NCBI GenBank assembly: GCA_964017195.1
Contig: CAXHKT010000084.1
Span: forward strand, 1 to 64,000
Origin: Siderastrea radians
Taxonomy: Eukaryota; Cnidaria; Anthozoa; Scleractinia; Rhizangiidae
Direction of reading: 5' to 3'
Length of the DNA: 64,000 nt
The position numbers were made by a program, and so were the translations under genes. The notes beneath the pieces were generated by a model. The model was not told the DNA's origin and searched no databases. It was given only the letters and a program-made list of their open reading frames with translations. Positions within the stretch are counted from its first letter, which is position 1. Each line of letters starts with the position of its first letter. Shown piece by piece: positions 34,301 through 46,133 of this stretch.

Positions 34301-35544
34301 TGGGCTAAAAGAGGTGTTGTTGACTGCGCAAGGCTGCGCAAGGCTGCGCACTGGCCTAATAATAATGCAAATCCCTCGGGGCTATCAGAAAAAAAAGTTT
34401 ATTGTGTAGAAAAGCGCGATATGTGCGATCCTTAGGGAAAAAACCCCATTTTTGGCCTTCCCAGAGGCTAAAAAAGGTGTTGTTGACTGCGCAAGGCTGC
34501 GCAGAGGCTGCGCACTGGCCTAATAATAACGCAAATCCCTCGGGGCTATCAGAAAAAAAAGTTTATTGTGTAGAAAAGCGCGATATGTGCGATCCTTAGG
34601 GAAAAAACCCCATTTTTGGCCTTCCCAGAGGCTAAAAAAGGTGTTGTTGACTGAGCAAGGCTGCGCAAGGCTGCGCACTGGCCTAATAATAACGCAAATC
34701 CCTCGGGGCTATCAGAAAAAAAAGTTTATTGTGTAGAAAAGCGCGATATGTGCGATCCTTAGGGAAAAAACTCCATTTTTGGCCTTCCCAGAGGCTAAAA
34801 AAGGTGTTGTTGACTGAGCAAGGCTGCGCAAGGCTGCGCACTGGCCTAATAATAACGCAAATCCCTCGGGGCTATCAGAAAAAAAAGTTTATTGTGTAGA
34901 AAAGCGCGATATGTGCGATCCTTAGGGAAAAAACCCCATTTTTGGCCTTCCCAGAGGCTAAAAAAGGTGTTGTTGACTGAGCAAGGCTGCGCACTGGCCT
35001 AATAATAACGCAAATCCCTCGGGGCTATCAGAAAAATAAGTTTATTGTGTAGAAAAGCGCGATATGTGCGATCCTTAGGGAAAAAACCCAATTTTTGGCC
35101 TTCCCAGAGGCTAAAAAAGGTGTTGTTGACTGAGCAAGGCTGCGCAAGGCTGCGCACTGGCCTAATAATAACGCAAATCCCTCGGGGCTATCAGAAAAAA
35201 AAGTTTATTGTGTAGAAAAGCGCGATATGTGCGATCCTTAGGGAAAAAACCCCATTTTTGGCCTTCCCAGAGGCTAAAAAAGGTGTTGTTGACTGAGCAA
35301 GGCTGCGCAAGGCTGCGCACTGGCCTAATAATAACGCAAATCCCTCGGGGCTATCAGAAAAAAAAGTTTATTGTTTAGAAAAGCGCGATATGTGCGATCC
35401 TTAGGGAAAAAACCCCATTTTTGGCCTTCCCAGAGGCTAAAAAAGGTGTTGTTAACTGCGCAAGGCTGCGCAAGGCTGCGCACTGGCCCAATAATAATGG
35501 AAATCCCTCGGGGCTATCAGAAAAAAAAGTTTATTGTGTAGAAA
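31306..35544 (+). repeat. Canonical block K19, about 26 monomers, no core
   Basis: 4,239 bp is almost exactly 26 x 163. ttagggagaaaacc occurs near 31.49 and 32.30 kb, 815 bp apart, hinting at a five-monomer duplication. aaaaaggggttg near 32.83 kb is private. From 33.8 kb the markers change to the L2-flank set (taggtg, cgcgactatcag, actggact, ctatgag, cccatgggct, gcagaggctgc, aaaaataag, ttgtttag). Confidence 0.9.
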
Positions 35545-37165
35545 GTCTCCGATTTTGTCGATAAGGTGGGAATTTCAGTTTTGAGAGGGGTGGGGTGGGT
35601 CCCTCAAAAAAGTGCTGGTTTTGGTGCAACGGCCCCAGCACAAAAGCACCCCAGATCCCGTTGCGGCACCAAAAAACATTCCATTTGGCACTATTTTTAT
35701 CGAATTTGGCGATACTAAAAAGTGCTGCACTTTTTCAGGGCTTGAATTAGCCCCCAAAAGCAGAAAAAAGCTAATTGGCGCTCTCAGCTGCATGCACAAA
35801 GGTCCCAAATGAATTCAATCCCTCTGGGACCATCCGAAAAAAATTCCTTTTGTGCAAAAGCACAAAGAAGGCGCGATATGTGCGATCCTTAGGGAAAAAA
35901 CTCCATTTTTGGCCTTCCCAGAGGCTAAAATAGGTGTTGTTGACTGCGCAAGGCTGCGCAAGGCTGCGCACTGGCCTAATAATAACGCAAATCCCTCGGG
36001 GCTATCAGAAAAAAAAGTTTATTGTGTAGAAAAGCGCGATATGTGCGATCCTTAGGGAAAAAACCCCATTTTTGGCCTTCCCAGAGGCTAAAAAAGGTGT
36101 TGTTGACTGAGCAAGGCTGCGCAAGGCTGCGCAAGGCTGCGCACTGGCCTAATAATAACGCAAATCCCTCGCGACTATCAGAAAAAAAAGTTTATTGTGT
36201 AGAAAAGCGCGATATGTGCGATCCTTAGGGAAAAAACCCCCATTTTTGGCCTTCCCAGAGGCTAAAAAAGGTGTTGTTGACTGAGCAGGGCTGCGCAAGG
36301 CTGCGCACTGGACTAATAATAACGCAAATCCCTCGGGGCTATGAGAAAAAAAAGTTTATTGTGTAGAAAAGCGCGATATGTGCGATCCTTAGGGAAAAAA
36401 CCCCATTTTTGGCCTTCCCATGGGCTAAAAGAGGTGTTGTTGACTGCGCAAGGCTGCGCAAGGCTGCGCACTGGCCTAATAATAATGCAAATCCCTCGGG
36501 GCTATCAGAAAAAAAAGTTTATTGTGTAGAAAAGCGCGATATGTGCGATCCTTAGGGAAAAAACCCCATTTTTGGCCTTCCCAGAGGCTAAAAAAGGTGT
36601 TGTTGACTGCGCAAGGCTGCGCAGAGGCTGCGCACTGGCCTAATAATAACGCAAATCCCTCGGGGCTATCAGAAAAAAAAGTTTATTGTGTAGAAAAGCG
36701 CGATATGTGCGATCCTTAGGGAAAAAACCCCATTTTTGGCCTTCCCAGAGGCTAAAAAAGGTGTTGTTGACTGAGCAAGGCTGCGCAAGGCTGCGCACTG
36801 GCCTAATAATAATGCAAATCCCTCGGGGCTATCAGAAAAAAAAGTTTATTGTGTAGAAAAGCGCGATATGTGCGATCCTTAGGGAAAAAACCCCATTTTT
36901 GGCCTTCCCAGAGGCTAAAAAAGGTGTTGTTAACTGCGCAAGGCTGCGCAAGGCTGCGCACTGGCCTAATAATAACGCAAATCCCTCGGGGCTATCAGAA
37001 AAAAAAGTTTATTGTGTAGAAAAGCGCGATATGTGCGATCCTTAGGGAAAAAACCCCATTTTTGGCCTTCCCAGAGGCTAAAAAAGGTGTTGTTGACTGA
37101 GCAAGGCTGCGCACTGGCCTAATAATAACGCAAATCCCTCGGGGCTATCAGAAAAATAAGTTTAT
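33785..37165 (+). repeat. 2,120-bp tandem duplication (13 monomer lengths)
   Basis: aaaataggtg (33811 and 35931), cgcgactatcag, ctgagcagggctgc, cccatgggctaaaagagg, gcagaggctgc and aaaaataag (35031 and 37151) all recur at 2,120 bp. The left copy lies in K19, the right copy in K20. Differences near 36.8-37.0 kb indicate later change. Boundaries are approximate. Confidence 0.88.
35545..35870 (+). repeat. Diverged core U20 (L2)
   Basis: gtctccg and aaatgaattc are present. The flanking monomer before it reads aatggaaatcc. Confidence 0.92.
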
Positions 37166-37511
37166 TGTGTAGAAGAGCGCGATATGTGCGATCCTTAGGG
37201 AAAAAACCCCATTTTTGGCCTTCCCAGAGGCTAAAAAAGTTGTTGTTGACTGCGCAAGGCTGCGCAAGGCTGCGCAAGGCTGCGCACTGGCCTAATAATA
37301 ACGCAAATCCCTCGGGGCTATCAGAAAAAAAAGTTTATTGTGTAGAAAAGCGCGATATGTGCGATCCTTAGGGAAAAAACCCCATTTTTGGCCTTCCCAG
37401 AGGCTAAAAAAGGTGTTGTTAACTGCGCAAGGCTGCGCAAGGCTGCTCACTGGCCCAATAATAATGCAAATCCCTCGGGGCTATCAGAAAAAAAAGTTTA
37501 TTGTGTAGAAA
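35871..37511 (+). repeat. Canonical block K20, 10 monomers
   Basis: Right-hand copy of the 2,120-bp duplication, then gtagaagagcgcg with aaagttgttg and three decamers near 37.25 kb, and gctcactggcccaa before the L3 core. Confidence 0.92.
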
Positions 37512-37837
37512 GTCTGCGATTTTGTCGATAAGGTGGGAATGTTAGTTTTGACAGGGGTGGGGTGGGTCCCTCAAAAACGTGCTGGTTTTGGTGCAACGGC
37601 CCCAGCACAAAAGCACCCCAGATCCCGTTGCGGCACCAAAAAACATTCCATTTGGCACTATTTTTATCGAATTTGGCGATACTAAAAAGTGCTGCACTTT
37701 TTCAGGGCTTGAATTAGCCCCCAAAAGCAGAAAAAAGCTAATTGGCGCTCTCAGCTGCATGCACAAAGGTCCCAAATGCATTCAATCCCTCTGGGACCAT
37801 CCGAAAAAAATTCCTTTTGTGCAAAAGCACAAAGAAG
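37512..37837 (+). repeat. Diverged core U21 (L3)
   Basis: gttagttttgacagg is present. caaaaacgtgctgg is shared only with U23. Confidence 0.92.
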
Positions 37838-38325
37838 GCGCGATATGTGCGATCCTTAGGGAAAAAACTCCATTTTTGGCCTTCCCAGAGGCTAAAAAAG
37901 GTGTTGTTGACTGAGCAAGGCTGCGCAAGGCTGCGCACTGGCCTAATAATAATGCAAATCCCTCGGGGCTATCAGAAAAAAAAGTTTATTGTGTAGAAAA
38001 GCGCGATATGTGCGATCCTTAGGGAAAAAACCCCATTTTTGGCCTTCCCAGAGGCTAAAAAAGGTGTTGTTGACTGAGCAAGGCTGCGCAAGGCTGCGCA
38101 CTGGCCTAATAATAATGCAAATCCCTCGGGGCTATCAGAAAAAAAAGTTTATTGTGTAGAAAAGCGCGATATGTGCGATCCTTAGGGAAAAAACCCCATT
38201 TTTGGCCTTCCCAGAGGCTAAAAAAGGTGTTGTTAACTGCGCAAGGCTGCGCAAGGCTGCGCACTGGCCCAATAATAATGCAAATCCCTCGGAGCTATCA
38301 GAAAAAAAAGTTTGTTGTGTAGAAA
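37838..38325 (+). repeat. Canonical block K21, 3 monomers
   Basis: It ends cctcggagctatcag and tttgttgtgtag, the left flank shared with K23 (as ggttgttg) and K24. Confidence 0.92.
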
Positions 38326-38651
38326 GTCTGCGATTTTGTCGATAAGGTGGGAATTTCAGTTTTGAGAGGGGTGGGGTGGGTCCCTCAAAAAAGTGCTGGT
38401 TTTGGTGCAACGGCCCCAGCACAAAAGCACCCCAGATCCCGTTGCGGCACCAAAAAACATTCCATTTGGCACTATTTTTATCGAATTTGGCGATACTAAA
38501 AAGTGCTGCACTTTTTCAGGGCTTGAATTAGCCCCCAAAAGCAGAAAAAAGCTAATTGGCGCTCTCAGCTGCATGCACAAAGGTCCCAAATGCATTCAAT
38601 CCCTCTGGGACCATCCGAAAAAAATTCCTTTTGTGCAAAAGCACAAAGAAG
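38326..38651 (+). repeat. Diverged core U22 (L4)
   Basis: Assigned by the ggagctatcag flank; its interior is close to consensus (catgcacaaagg). Confidence 0.9.
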
Positions 38652-39628
38652 GCGCGATATGTGCGATCCTTAGGGAAAAAACTCCATTTTTGGCCTTCCC
38701 AGAGGCTAAAAAAGGTGTTGTTGACTGAGCAAGGCTGCGCAAGGCTGCGCACTGGCCTAATAATAATGCAAATCCCTCGGGGCTATCAGAAAAAAAAGTT
38801 TATTGTGTAGAAAAGCGCGATATGTGCGATCCTTAGGGAAAAAACCCCATTTTTGGCCTTCCCAGAGGCTAAAAAAGGTGTTGTTGACTGAGCAAGGCTG
38901 CGCAAGGCTGCGCACTGGCCTAATAATAATGCAAATCCCTCGGGGCTATCAGAAAAAAAAGTTTATTGTGTAGAAAAGCGCGATATGTGCGATCCTTAGG
39001 GAAAAAACCCCATTTTTGGCCTTCCCAGAGGCTAAAAAAGGTGTTGTTAACTGCGCAAGGCTGCGCAAGGCTGCGCACTGGCCTAATAATAACGCAAATC
39101 CCTCGGGGCTATCAGAAAAAAAAGTTTATTGTGTAGAAAAGCGCGATATGTGCGATCCTTAGGGAAAAAACCCCATTTTTGGCCTTCCCAGAGGCTAAAA
39201 AAGGTGTTGTTGACTGAGCAAGGCTGCGCACTGGCCTAATAATAACGCAAATCCCTCGGGGCTATCAGAAAAATAAGTTTATTGTGTAGAAGAGCGCGAT
39301 ATGTGCGATCCTTAGGGAAAAAACCCCATTTTTGGCCTTCCCAGAGGCTAAAAAAGTTGTTGTTGACTGCGCAAGGCTGCGCAAGGCTGCGCAAGGCTGC
39401 GCACTGGCCTAATAATAACGCAAATCCCTCGGGGCTATCAGAAAAAAAAGTTTATTGTGTAGAAAAGCGCGATATGTGCGATCCTTAGGGAAAAAACCCC
39501 ATTTTTGGCCTTCCCAGAGGCTAAAAAAGGTGTTGTTAACTGCGCAAGGCTGCGCAAGGCTGCTCACTGGCCCAATAATAATGCAAATCCCTCGGGGCTA
39601 TCAGAAAAAAAAGTTTATTGTGTAGAAA
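38652..39628 (+). repeat. Canonical block K22, 6 monomers
   Basis: The second half repeats K20's end at 2,117 bp: gttaactg followed by cctaataataacg, one decamer, aaaaataag, gtagaagagcgcg, three decamers, gctcactggcccaa. Confidence 0.92.
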
Positions 39629-39954
39629 GTCTGCGATTTTGTCGATAAGGTGGGAATGTTAGTTTTGACAGGGGTGGGGTGGGTCCCTCAAAAACGTGCT
39701 GGTTTTGGTGCAACGGCCCCAGCACAAAAGCACCCCAGATCCCGTTGCGGCACCAAAAAACATTCCATTTGGCACTATTTTTATCGAATTTGGCGATACT
39801 AAAAAGTGCTGCACTTTTTCAGGGCTTGAATTAGCCCCCAAAAGCAGAAAAAAGCTAATTGGCGCTCTCAGCTGCATGCACAAAGGTCCCAAATGCATTC
39901 AATCCCTCTGGGACCATCCGAAAAAAATTCCTTTTGTGCAAAAGCACAAAGAAG
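39629..39954 (+). repeat. Diverged core U23 (L3)
   Basis: Duplicate of U21, including caaaaacgtgctgg. Confidence 0.92.
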
Positions 39955-40767
39955 GCGCGATATGTGCGATCCTTAGGGAAAAAACTCCATTTTTGGCCTT
40001 CCCAGAGGCTAAAAAAGGTGTTGTTGACTGCGCAAGGCTGCGAAAGGCTGCGCAGTGGCCTAATAATAATGCAAATCCCTCGGGGCTATCAGAAAAAAAG
40101 TTTATTGTGTAGAAAAGCGCGATATGTGCGATCCTTATTGAAAAAACCCCATTTTTGGCCTTCCCAGAGGCTAAAAAAGGTGTTGTTGACTGAGCAAGGC
40201 TGCGCAAGGCTGCGCACTGGCCTAATAATAACGCAAATCCCTCGGGGCTATCAGATAAAAAAGTTTATTGTGTAGAAAAGCGCGATATGTGCGATCCTTA
40301 GGGAAAAAACCCCATTTTTGGCCTTCCCAGAGGCTAAAAAAGGTGTTGTTGACTGAGCAAGGCTGCGCAAGGCTGCGCACTGGCCTAATAATAACGCAAA
40401 TCCCTCGGGGCTATCAGAAAAAAAAGTATATTGTGTAGAAAAGCGCGATATGTGCGATCCTTAGGGAAAAAACCCCATTTTTGGCCTTCCCAGAGGCTAA
40501 AAAAGGTGTTGTTGACTGAGCAAGGCTGCGCAAGGCTGCGCACTGGCCTAATAATAATGCAAATCCCTCGGGGCTATCAGAAAAAAAAGTTTATTGTGTA
40601 GAAAAGCGCGATATGTGCGATCCTTAGGGAAAAAACCCCATTTTTGGCCTTCCCAGAGGCTAAAAAAGGTGTTGTTAACTGCGCAAGGCTGCGCAAGGCT
40701 GCGCACTGGCCCAATAATAATGCAAATCCCTCGGAGCTATCAGAAAAAAAAGGTTGTTGTGTAGAAA
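39955..40767 (+). repeat. Canonical block K23, 5 monomers
   Basis: Private changes: gcgaaaggctgcgcagtggcc, a seven-A tract, ccttattgaaaa near 40.13 kb, cagataaaaaag near 40.25 kb, aagtatattg near 40.43 kb. Confidence 0.92.
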
Positions 40768-41093
40768 GTCTGCGATTTTGTCGATAAGGTGGGAATTTCA
40801 GTTTTGAGAGGGGTGGGGTGGGTCCCTCAAAAAAGTGCTGGTTTTGGTGCAACGGCCCCAGCACAAAAGCACCCCAGATCCCGTTGCGGCACCAAAAAAC
40901 ATTCCATTTGGCACTATTTTTATCGAATTTGGCGATACTAAAAAGTGCTGCACTTTTTCAGGGCTTGAATTAGCCCCCAAAAGCAGAAAAAAGCTAATTG
41001 GCGCTCTCAGCTGCATGCACAAAGGTCCCAAATGCATTCAATCCCTCTGGGACCATCCGAAAAAAATTCCTTTTGTGCAAAAGCACAAAGAAG
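40768..41093 (+). repeat. Diverged core U24 (L4)
   Basis: The left flank is ggagctatcag with aggttgttgtg. The interior matches U22 and U25. Confidence 0.9.
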
Positions 41094-41581
41094 GCGCGAT
41101 ATGTGCGATCCTTAGGGAAAAAACTCCATTTTTGGCCTTCCCAGAGGCTAAAAAAGGTGTTGTTGACTGAGCAAGGCTGCGCAAGGCTGCGCACTGGCCT
41201 AATAATAATGCAAATCCCTCGGGGCTATCAGAAAAAAAAGTTTATTGTGTAGAAAAGCGCGATATGTGCGATCCTTAGGGAAAAAACCCCATTTTTGGCC
41301 TTCCCAGAGGCTAAAAAAGGTGTTGTTGACTGAGCAAGGCTGCGCAAGGCTGCGCACTGGCCTAATAATAATGCAAATCCCTCGGGGCTATCAGAAAAAA
41401 AAGTTTATTGTGTAGAAAAGCGCGATATGTGCGATCCTTAGGGAAAAAACCCCATTTTTGGCCTTCCCAGAGGCTAAAAAAGGTGTTGTTAACTGCGCAA
41501 GGCTGCGCAAGGCTGCGCACTGGCCCAATAATAATGCAAATCCCTCGGAGCTATCAGAAAAAAAAGTTTGTTGTGTAGAAA
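41094..41581 (+). repeat. Canonical block K24, 3 monomers
   Basis: gactgagc monomers with aataatgc, then gttaactg and the ggagctatcag flank. Same composition as K21. Confidence 0.92.
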
Positions 41582-41907
41582 GTCTGCGATTTTGTCGATA
41601 AGGTGGGAATTTCAGTTTTGAGAGGGGTGGGGTGGGTCCCTCAAAAAAGTGCTGGTTTTGGTGCAACGGCCCCAGCACAAAAGCACCCCAGATCCCGTTG
41701 CGGCACCAAAAAACATTCCATTTGGCACTATTTTTATCGAATTTGGCGATACTAAAAAGTGCTGCACTTTTTCAGGGCTTGAATTAGCCCCCAAAAGCAG
41801 AAAAAAGCTAATTGGCGCTCTCAGCTGCATGCACAAAGGTCCCAAATGCATTCAATCCCTCTGGGACCATCCGAAAAAAATTCCTTTTGTGCAAAAGCAC
41901 AAAGAAG
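41582..41907 (+). repeat. Diverged core U25 (L4)
   Basis: 814 bp from U24 and matching it in interior sequence. Confidence 0.9.
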
Positions 41908-42395
41908 GCGCGATATGTGCGATCCTTAGGGAAAAAACTCCATTTTTGGCCTTCCCAGAGGCTAAAAAAGGTGTTGTTGACTGAGCAAGGCTGCGCAAGG
42001 CTGCGCACTGGCCTAATAATAACGCAAATCCCTCGGGGCTATCAGAAAAAAAAGTTTATTGTGTAGAAAAGCGCGATATGTGCGATCCTTAGGGAAAAAA
42101 CCCCATTTTTGGCCTTCCCAGAGGCTAAAAAAGGTGTTGTTGACTGAGCAAGGCTGCGCAAGGCTGCGCACTGGCCTAATAATAACGCAAATCCCTCGGG
42201 GCTATCAGAAAAAAAAGTTTATTGTGTAGAAAAGCGCGATATGTGCGATCCTTAGGGAAAAAACCCCATTTTTGGCCTTCCCAGAGGCTAAAAAAGGTGT
42301 TGTTAACTGCGCAAGGCTGCGCAAGGCTGCGCACTGGCCCAATAATAATGCAAATCCCTCGGGGCTATCAGAAAAAAAAGTTTATTGTGTAGAAA
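41908..42395 (+). repeat. Canonical block K25, 3 monomers
   Basis: Like K24 but with aataacgc instead of aataatgc, and ending ggggctatcag, the flank type used before L5 cores. Confidence 0.92.
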
Positions 42396-42721
42396 GTCTG
42401 CGATTTTGTCGATAAGGTGGGAATTTCAGTTTTGAGAGGGGTGGGGTGGGTCCCTCAAAAAAGTGCTGGTTTTGGTGCAACGGCCCCAGCACAAAAGCAC
42501 CCCAGATCCCGTTGCGGCACCAAAAAACATTCCATTTGGCACTATTTTTATCGAATTTGGCGATACTAAAAAGTGCTGCACTTTTTCAGGGCTTGAATTA
42601 GCCCCCAAAAGCAGAAAAAAGCTAATTGGCGCTCTCAGTTGCATGCACAAAGGTCCCAAATGCATTCAATCCCTCTGGGACCATCCGAAAAAAATTCCTT
42701 TTGTGCAAAAGCACAAAGAAG
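42396..42721 (+). repeat. Diverged core U26 (L5)
   Basis: ctcagttgc and aaggcccgat are present, without the 3-bp insertion. Confidence 0.92.
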
Positions 42722-44666
42722 GCCCGATATGTGCGATCCTTATGGAAAAAACTCCATTTTTGGCCTTCCCAGAGGCTAAAAAAGGTGTTGTTGACTGCGC
42801 AAGGCTGCGCACTGGCCTAATAATAATGCAAATCCCTCGGGGCTATCAGAAAAAAAAGTTTATTGTGTAGAAAAGCGCGATATGTGCGATCCTTAGGGAA
42901 AAAACCCCATTTTTGGCCTTCCCAGAGGCTAAAAAAGGTGTTGTTGACTGAGCAAGGCTGCGCAAGGCTGCGCTCTGGCTTAATAATAACGCAAATCCCT
43001 CGGGGCTATCAGAAAAAAAAGTTTATTGTGTAGAAAAGCGCGATATGTGCGATCCTTAGGGAAAAAACCCCATTTTTGGCCTTCCCAGAGGCTAAAAAAG
43101 GTGTTGTTGAGTGCGCAAGGCTGCGCAAGGCTGCGCAAGGCTGCGCACTGGCCTAATAATAACGCAAATCCCTCGGGGCTATCAGAAAAAAAAGTTTATT
43201 GTGTAGAAAAGCGCGATATGTGCGATCCTTAGGGAAAAAACCCCATTTTTGGCCTTCCCAGAGGCTAAAAAAGGTGTTGTTGACTGAGCAAGGCTGCGCA
43301 AGGCTGCGCACTGGCCTAATAATAACGCAAATCCCTCGGGGCTATCAGAAAAAAAAGTTTATTGTGTAGAAAAGCGCGATATGTGCGATCCTTAGGGAAA
43401 AAACCCCATTTTTGGCCTTCCCAGAGGCTAAAAAAGGTGTTGTTGACTGAGCAAGGCTGCGCAAGGCTGCGCACTGGCCTAATAATAACGCAAATCCCTC
43501 GGGGCTATCAGAAAAAAAAGTTTATTGTGTAGAAAAGCGCGATATGTGCGATCCTTAGGGAAAAAACCCCATTTTTGGCCTTCCCAGGGGCTAAAAAAGG
43601 TGTTGTTGACTGCACAAGGCTGCGCAAGGCTGCGCATTGGCCTAATAATAATGCAAATCCCTCGGGGCTATCAGAAAAAAAAGTTTATTGTGTAGAAAAG
43701 CGCGATATGTGCGATCCTTAGGGAAAAAACCCCATTTTTGGCCTTCCCAGAGGCTAAAAAAGGTGTTGTTGACTGCGCAAGGCTGCGCAAGGCTGCGCAC
43801 TGGCCTAATAATAACGCAAATCCCTCGGGGCTAGCAGAAAAAAAAGTTTATTGTGTAGAAAAGCGCGATATGTGCGATCCTTAGGGAAAAAACCCCATTT
43901 TTGGCCTTCCCAGAGGCTAAAAAAGGTGTTTTTGACTGAGCAAGGCTGCGCACTGGCCTAATAATAACGCAAATCCCTCGGGGCTATCAGAAAAAAAAGT
44001 TTATTGTGTAGAAAAGCGCGATATGTGCGATCCTTAGGGAAAAAACCCCATTTTTGGCCTTTCCAGAGGCTAAAAAAGGTGTTGTTGACTGAGCAAGGCT
44101 GCGCAAGGCTGCACACTGGCCTAATAATAACGCAAATCCCTCGGGGCTATCAGAAAAAAAAGTTTATTGTGTAGAAAAGCGCGATATGTGCGATCCTTAG
44201 GGAAAAAACCCCCTTTTTGGCCTTCCCAGAGGCTAAAAAAGGTGTTGTTGACTGAGCAAGGCTGCGCAAGGCTGCGCACTGGCCTAATAATAACGCAAAT
44301 CCCTCAGGGCTATCAGAAAAAAAAGTTTATTGTGTAGAAAAGCGCGATATGTGCGATCCTTAGGGAAAAAACCCCATTTTTGGCCTTCCCAGAGGCTAAA
44401 AAAGGTGTTGTTGACTGAGCAAGGCTGCGCAAGGCTGCGCACTGGCCTAATAATAACGCAAATCCCTCGGGGCTATCAGAAAAAAAAGTTTATTGTGTAG
44501 AAAAGCGCGATATGTGCGATCCTTAGGGAAAAAACCCCATTTTTGGCCTTCCCAGAGGCTAAAAAAGGTGTTGTTAACTGCGCAAGGCTGCGCAAGGCTG
44601 CGCACTGGCCCAATAATAATGCAAATCCCTCGGGGCTATCAGAAAAAAAAGTTTATTGTGTAGAAA
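42722..44666 (+). repeat. Canonical block K26, 12 monomers
   Basis: ccttatggaaaa (private), gctctggctt, gagtgcgc with three decamers, cccaggggct with gcacaagg and gcgcattgg, ggggctagcag, gtgtttttgac with one decamer, cctttccag, ctgcacactgg, cccccttttt, cctcagggct, then gttaactg. Closest to K12. Confidence 0.92.
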
Positions 44667-44993
44667 GTCTGCGATTTTGTCGATAAGGTGGGAATTTCAG
44701 TTTTGAGAGGGGTGGGGTGGGTCCCTCAAAAAAGTGCTGGTTTTGGTGCAACGGCCCCAGCACAAAAGCACCCCAGATCACGTTGCGGCACCAAAAAACA
44801 TTCCATTTGGCACTATTTTTATCGAATTTGGCGATACTAAAAAGTGCTGCACTTTTTCAGGGCTTGAATTATCCCCCAAAAACAGAAAAAAGCTAATTGG
44901 CGCTCTCAGCTGCATGCACAAAGGTCCCAAATGCATTCAATCCCTCTGGGACCATCCGAAAAAAAATTCCTTTTGTGCAAAAGCACAAAGAGG
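44667..44993 (+). repeat. Diverged core U27 (L6/L1 hybrid)
   Basis: The left part carries gatcacgttg (L6, about 44.78 kb). The right part carries the eight-A tract, agaggg and gatatttgcg (L1, about 44.96-45.01 kb). Elsewhere L6 and L1 are separate cores 803 bp apart. Private changes between them: attatccccc and aaaaacag. Confidence 0.9.
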
Positions 44994-46133
44994 GCGCGAT
45001 ATTTGCGATCCTTAGGGAAAAAACTCCATTTTTGGCCTTCCCAGAGGCTAAAAAAGGTGTTGTTGACTGCGCAAGGCGGCGCAAGGCTGCGCACTGGCCT
45101 AATAATAATGCAAATCCCTCGGGGCTATCAGAAAAAAAAGTTTATTGTGTAGAAAAGCGCGATATGTGCGATCCTTAGGGAAAAAACCCCATTTTTGGCC
45201 TTCCCAGGGGCTAAAAAAGGTGTTGTTGACTGCGCAAGGCTGCGCAAGGCTGCGCACTGGCCTAATAATAATGCAAATCCCTCGGGGCTATCAGAAAAAA
45301 AAGGTTATTGTGTAGAAAAGCGCGATATGTGCGATCCTTAGGGAAAAAACCCCATTTTTGGCCTTCCCAGAGGCTAAAAAAGGTGTTGTTGACTGCGCAA
45401 GGCTGCGCAAGGCTGCGCACTGGCCTAATAATAACGCAAATCCCTCGGGGCTATCAGAAAAAAAAGTTTATTGTGTAGAAAAGCGCGATATGTGCGATCC
45501 TTAGGGAAAAAACCCCATTTTTGGCCTTCCCAGAGGCTAAAAAAGGTGTTGTTGACTGAGCAAGGCTGCGCAAGGCTGCGCACTGGCCTAATAATAACGC
45601 AAATCCCTCGGGGCTATCAGAAAAAAAAGTTTATTGTGTAGAAAAGCGCGATATGTGCGATCCTTAGGGAAAAAACCCCATTTTTGGCCTTCCCAGAGGC
45701 TAAAAAAGGTGTTGTTGACTGAGCAAGGCTGCGCAAGGCTGCGCACTGGCCTAATAATAACGCAAATCCCTCGGGGCTATCAGAAAAAAAAGTTTATTGT
45801 GTAGAAAAGCGCGATATGTGCGATCCTTAGGGAAAAAACCCCATTTTTGGCCTTCCCAGAGGCTAAAAAAGGTGTTGTTGACTGAGCAAGGCTGCGCAAG
45901 GCTGCGCACTGGCCTAATAATAACGCAAATCCCTCGGGGCTATCAGAAAAAAAAGTTTATTGTGTAGAAAAGCGCGATATGTGCGATCCTTAGGGAAAAA
46001 ACCCCATTTTTGGCCTTCCCAGAGGCTAAAAAAGGTGTTGTTGACTGAGCAAGGCTGCGCAAGGCTGCGCACTGGCCTAATAATAACGCAAATCCCTCGG
46101 GGCTATCAGAAAAAAAAGTTTATTGTGTAGAAA
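44994..46133 (+). repeat. Canonical block K27, 7 monomers
   Basis: aaggcggcgc, cccaggggct, aaaaggttattg, one gactgcgc monomer, then gactgagc monomers. It lacks the gttaactg pre-core monomer and ends on a plain one. Confidence 0.93.

Larger units (their letters stand above)
36850..39997 (+). repeat. 2,117-bp duplication linking U21 and U23
   Basis: taactg at 36931 and 39048, gtagaagagcgcg near 37.17 and 39.29 kb, and the caaaaacgtgctgg cores U21 and U23 all lie 2,117 bp apart. Similarity ends soon after U23, where gcgaaaggctgcgcagtgg begins. Boundaries are approximate. Confidence 0.87.
38135..42066 (+). repeat. 814-bp HOR (core plus 3 monomers), three related copies
   Basis: Segments beginning near 38135, 40577 and 41391 match. 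The last two are adjacent at 814 bp, and the first lies 2,442 bp (3 x 814) upstream of the second. 814 bp is one base short of five monomers. U21-U22 and U25-U26 are also spaced 814 bp. Confidence 0.88.
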
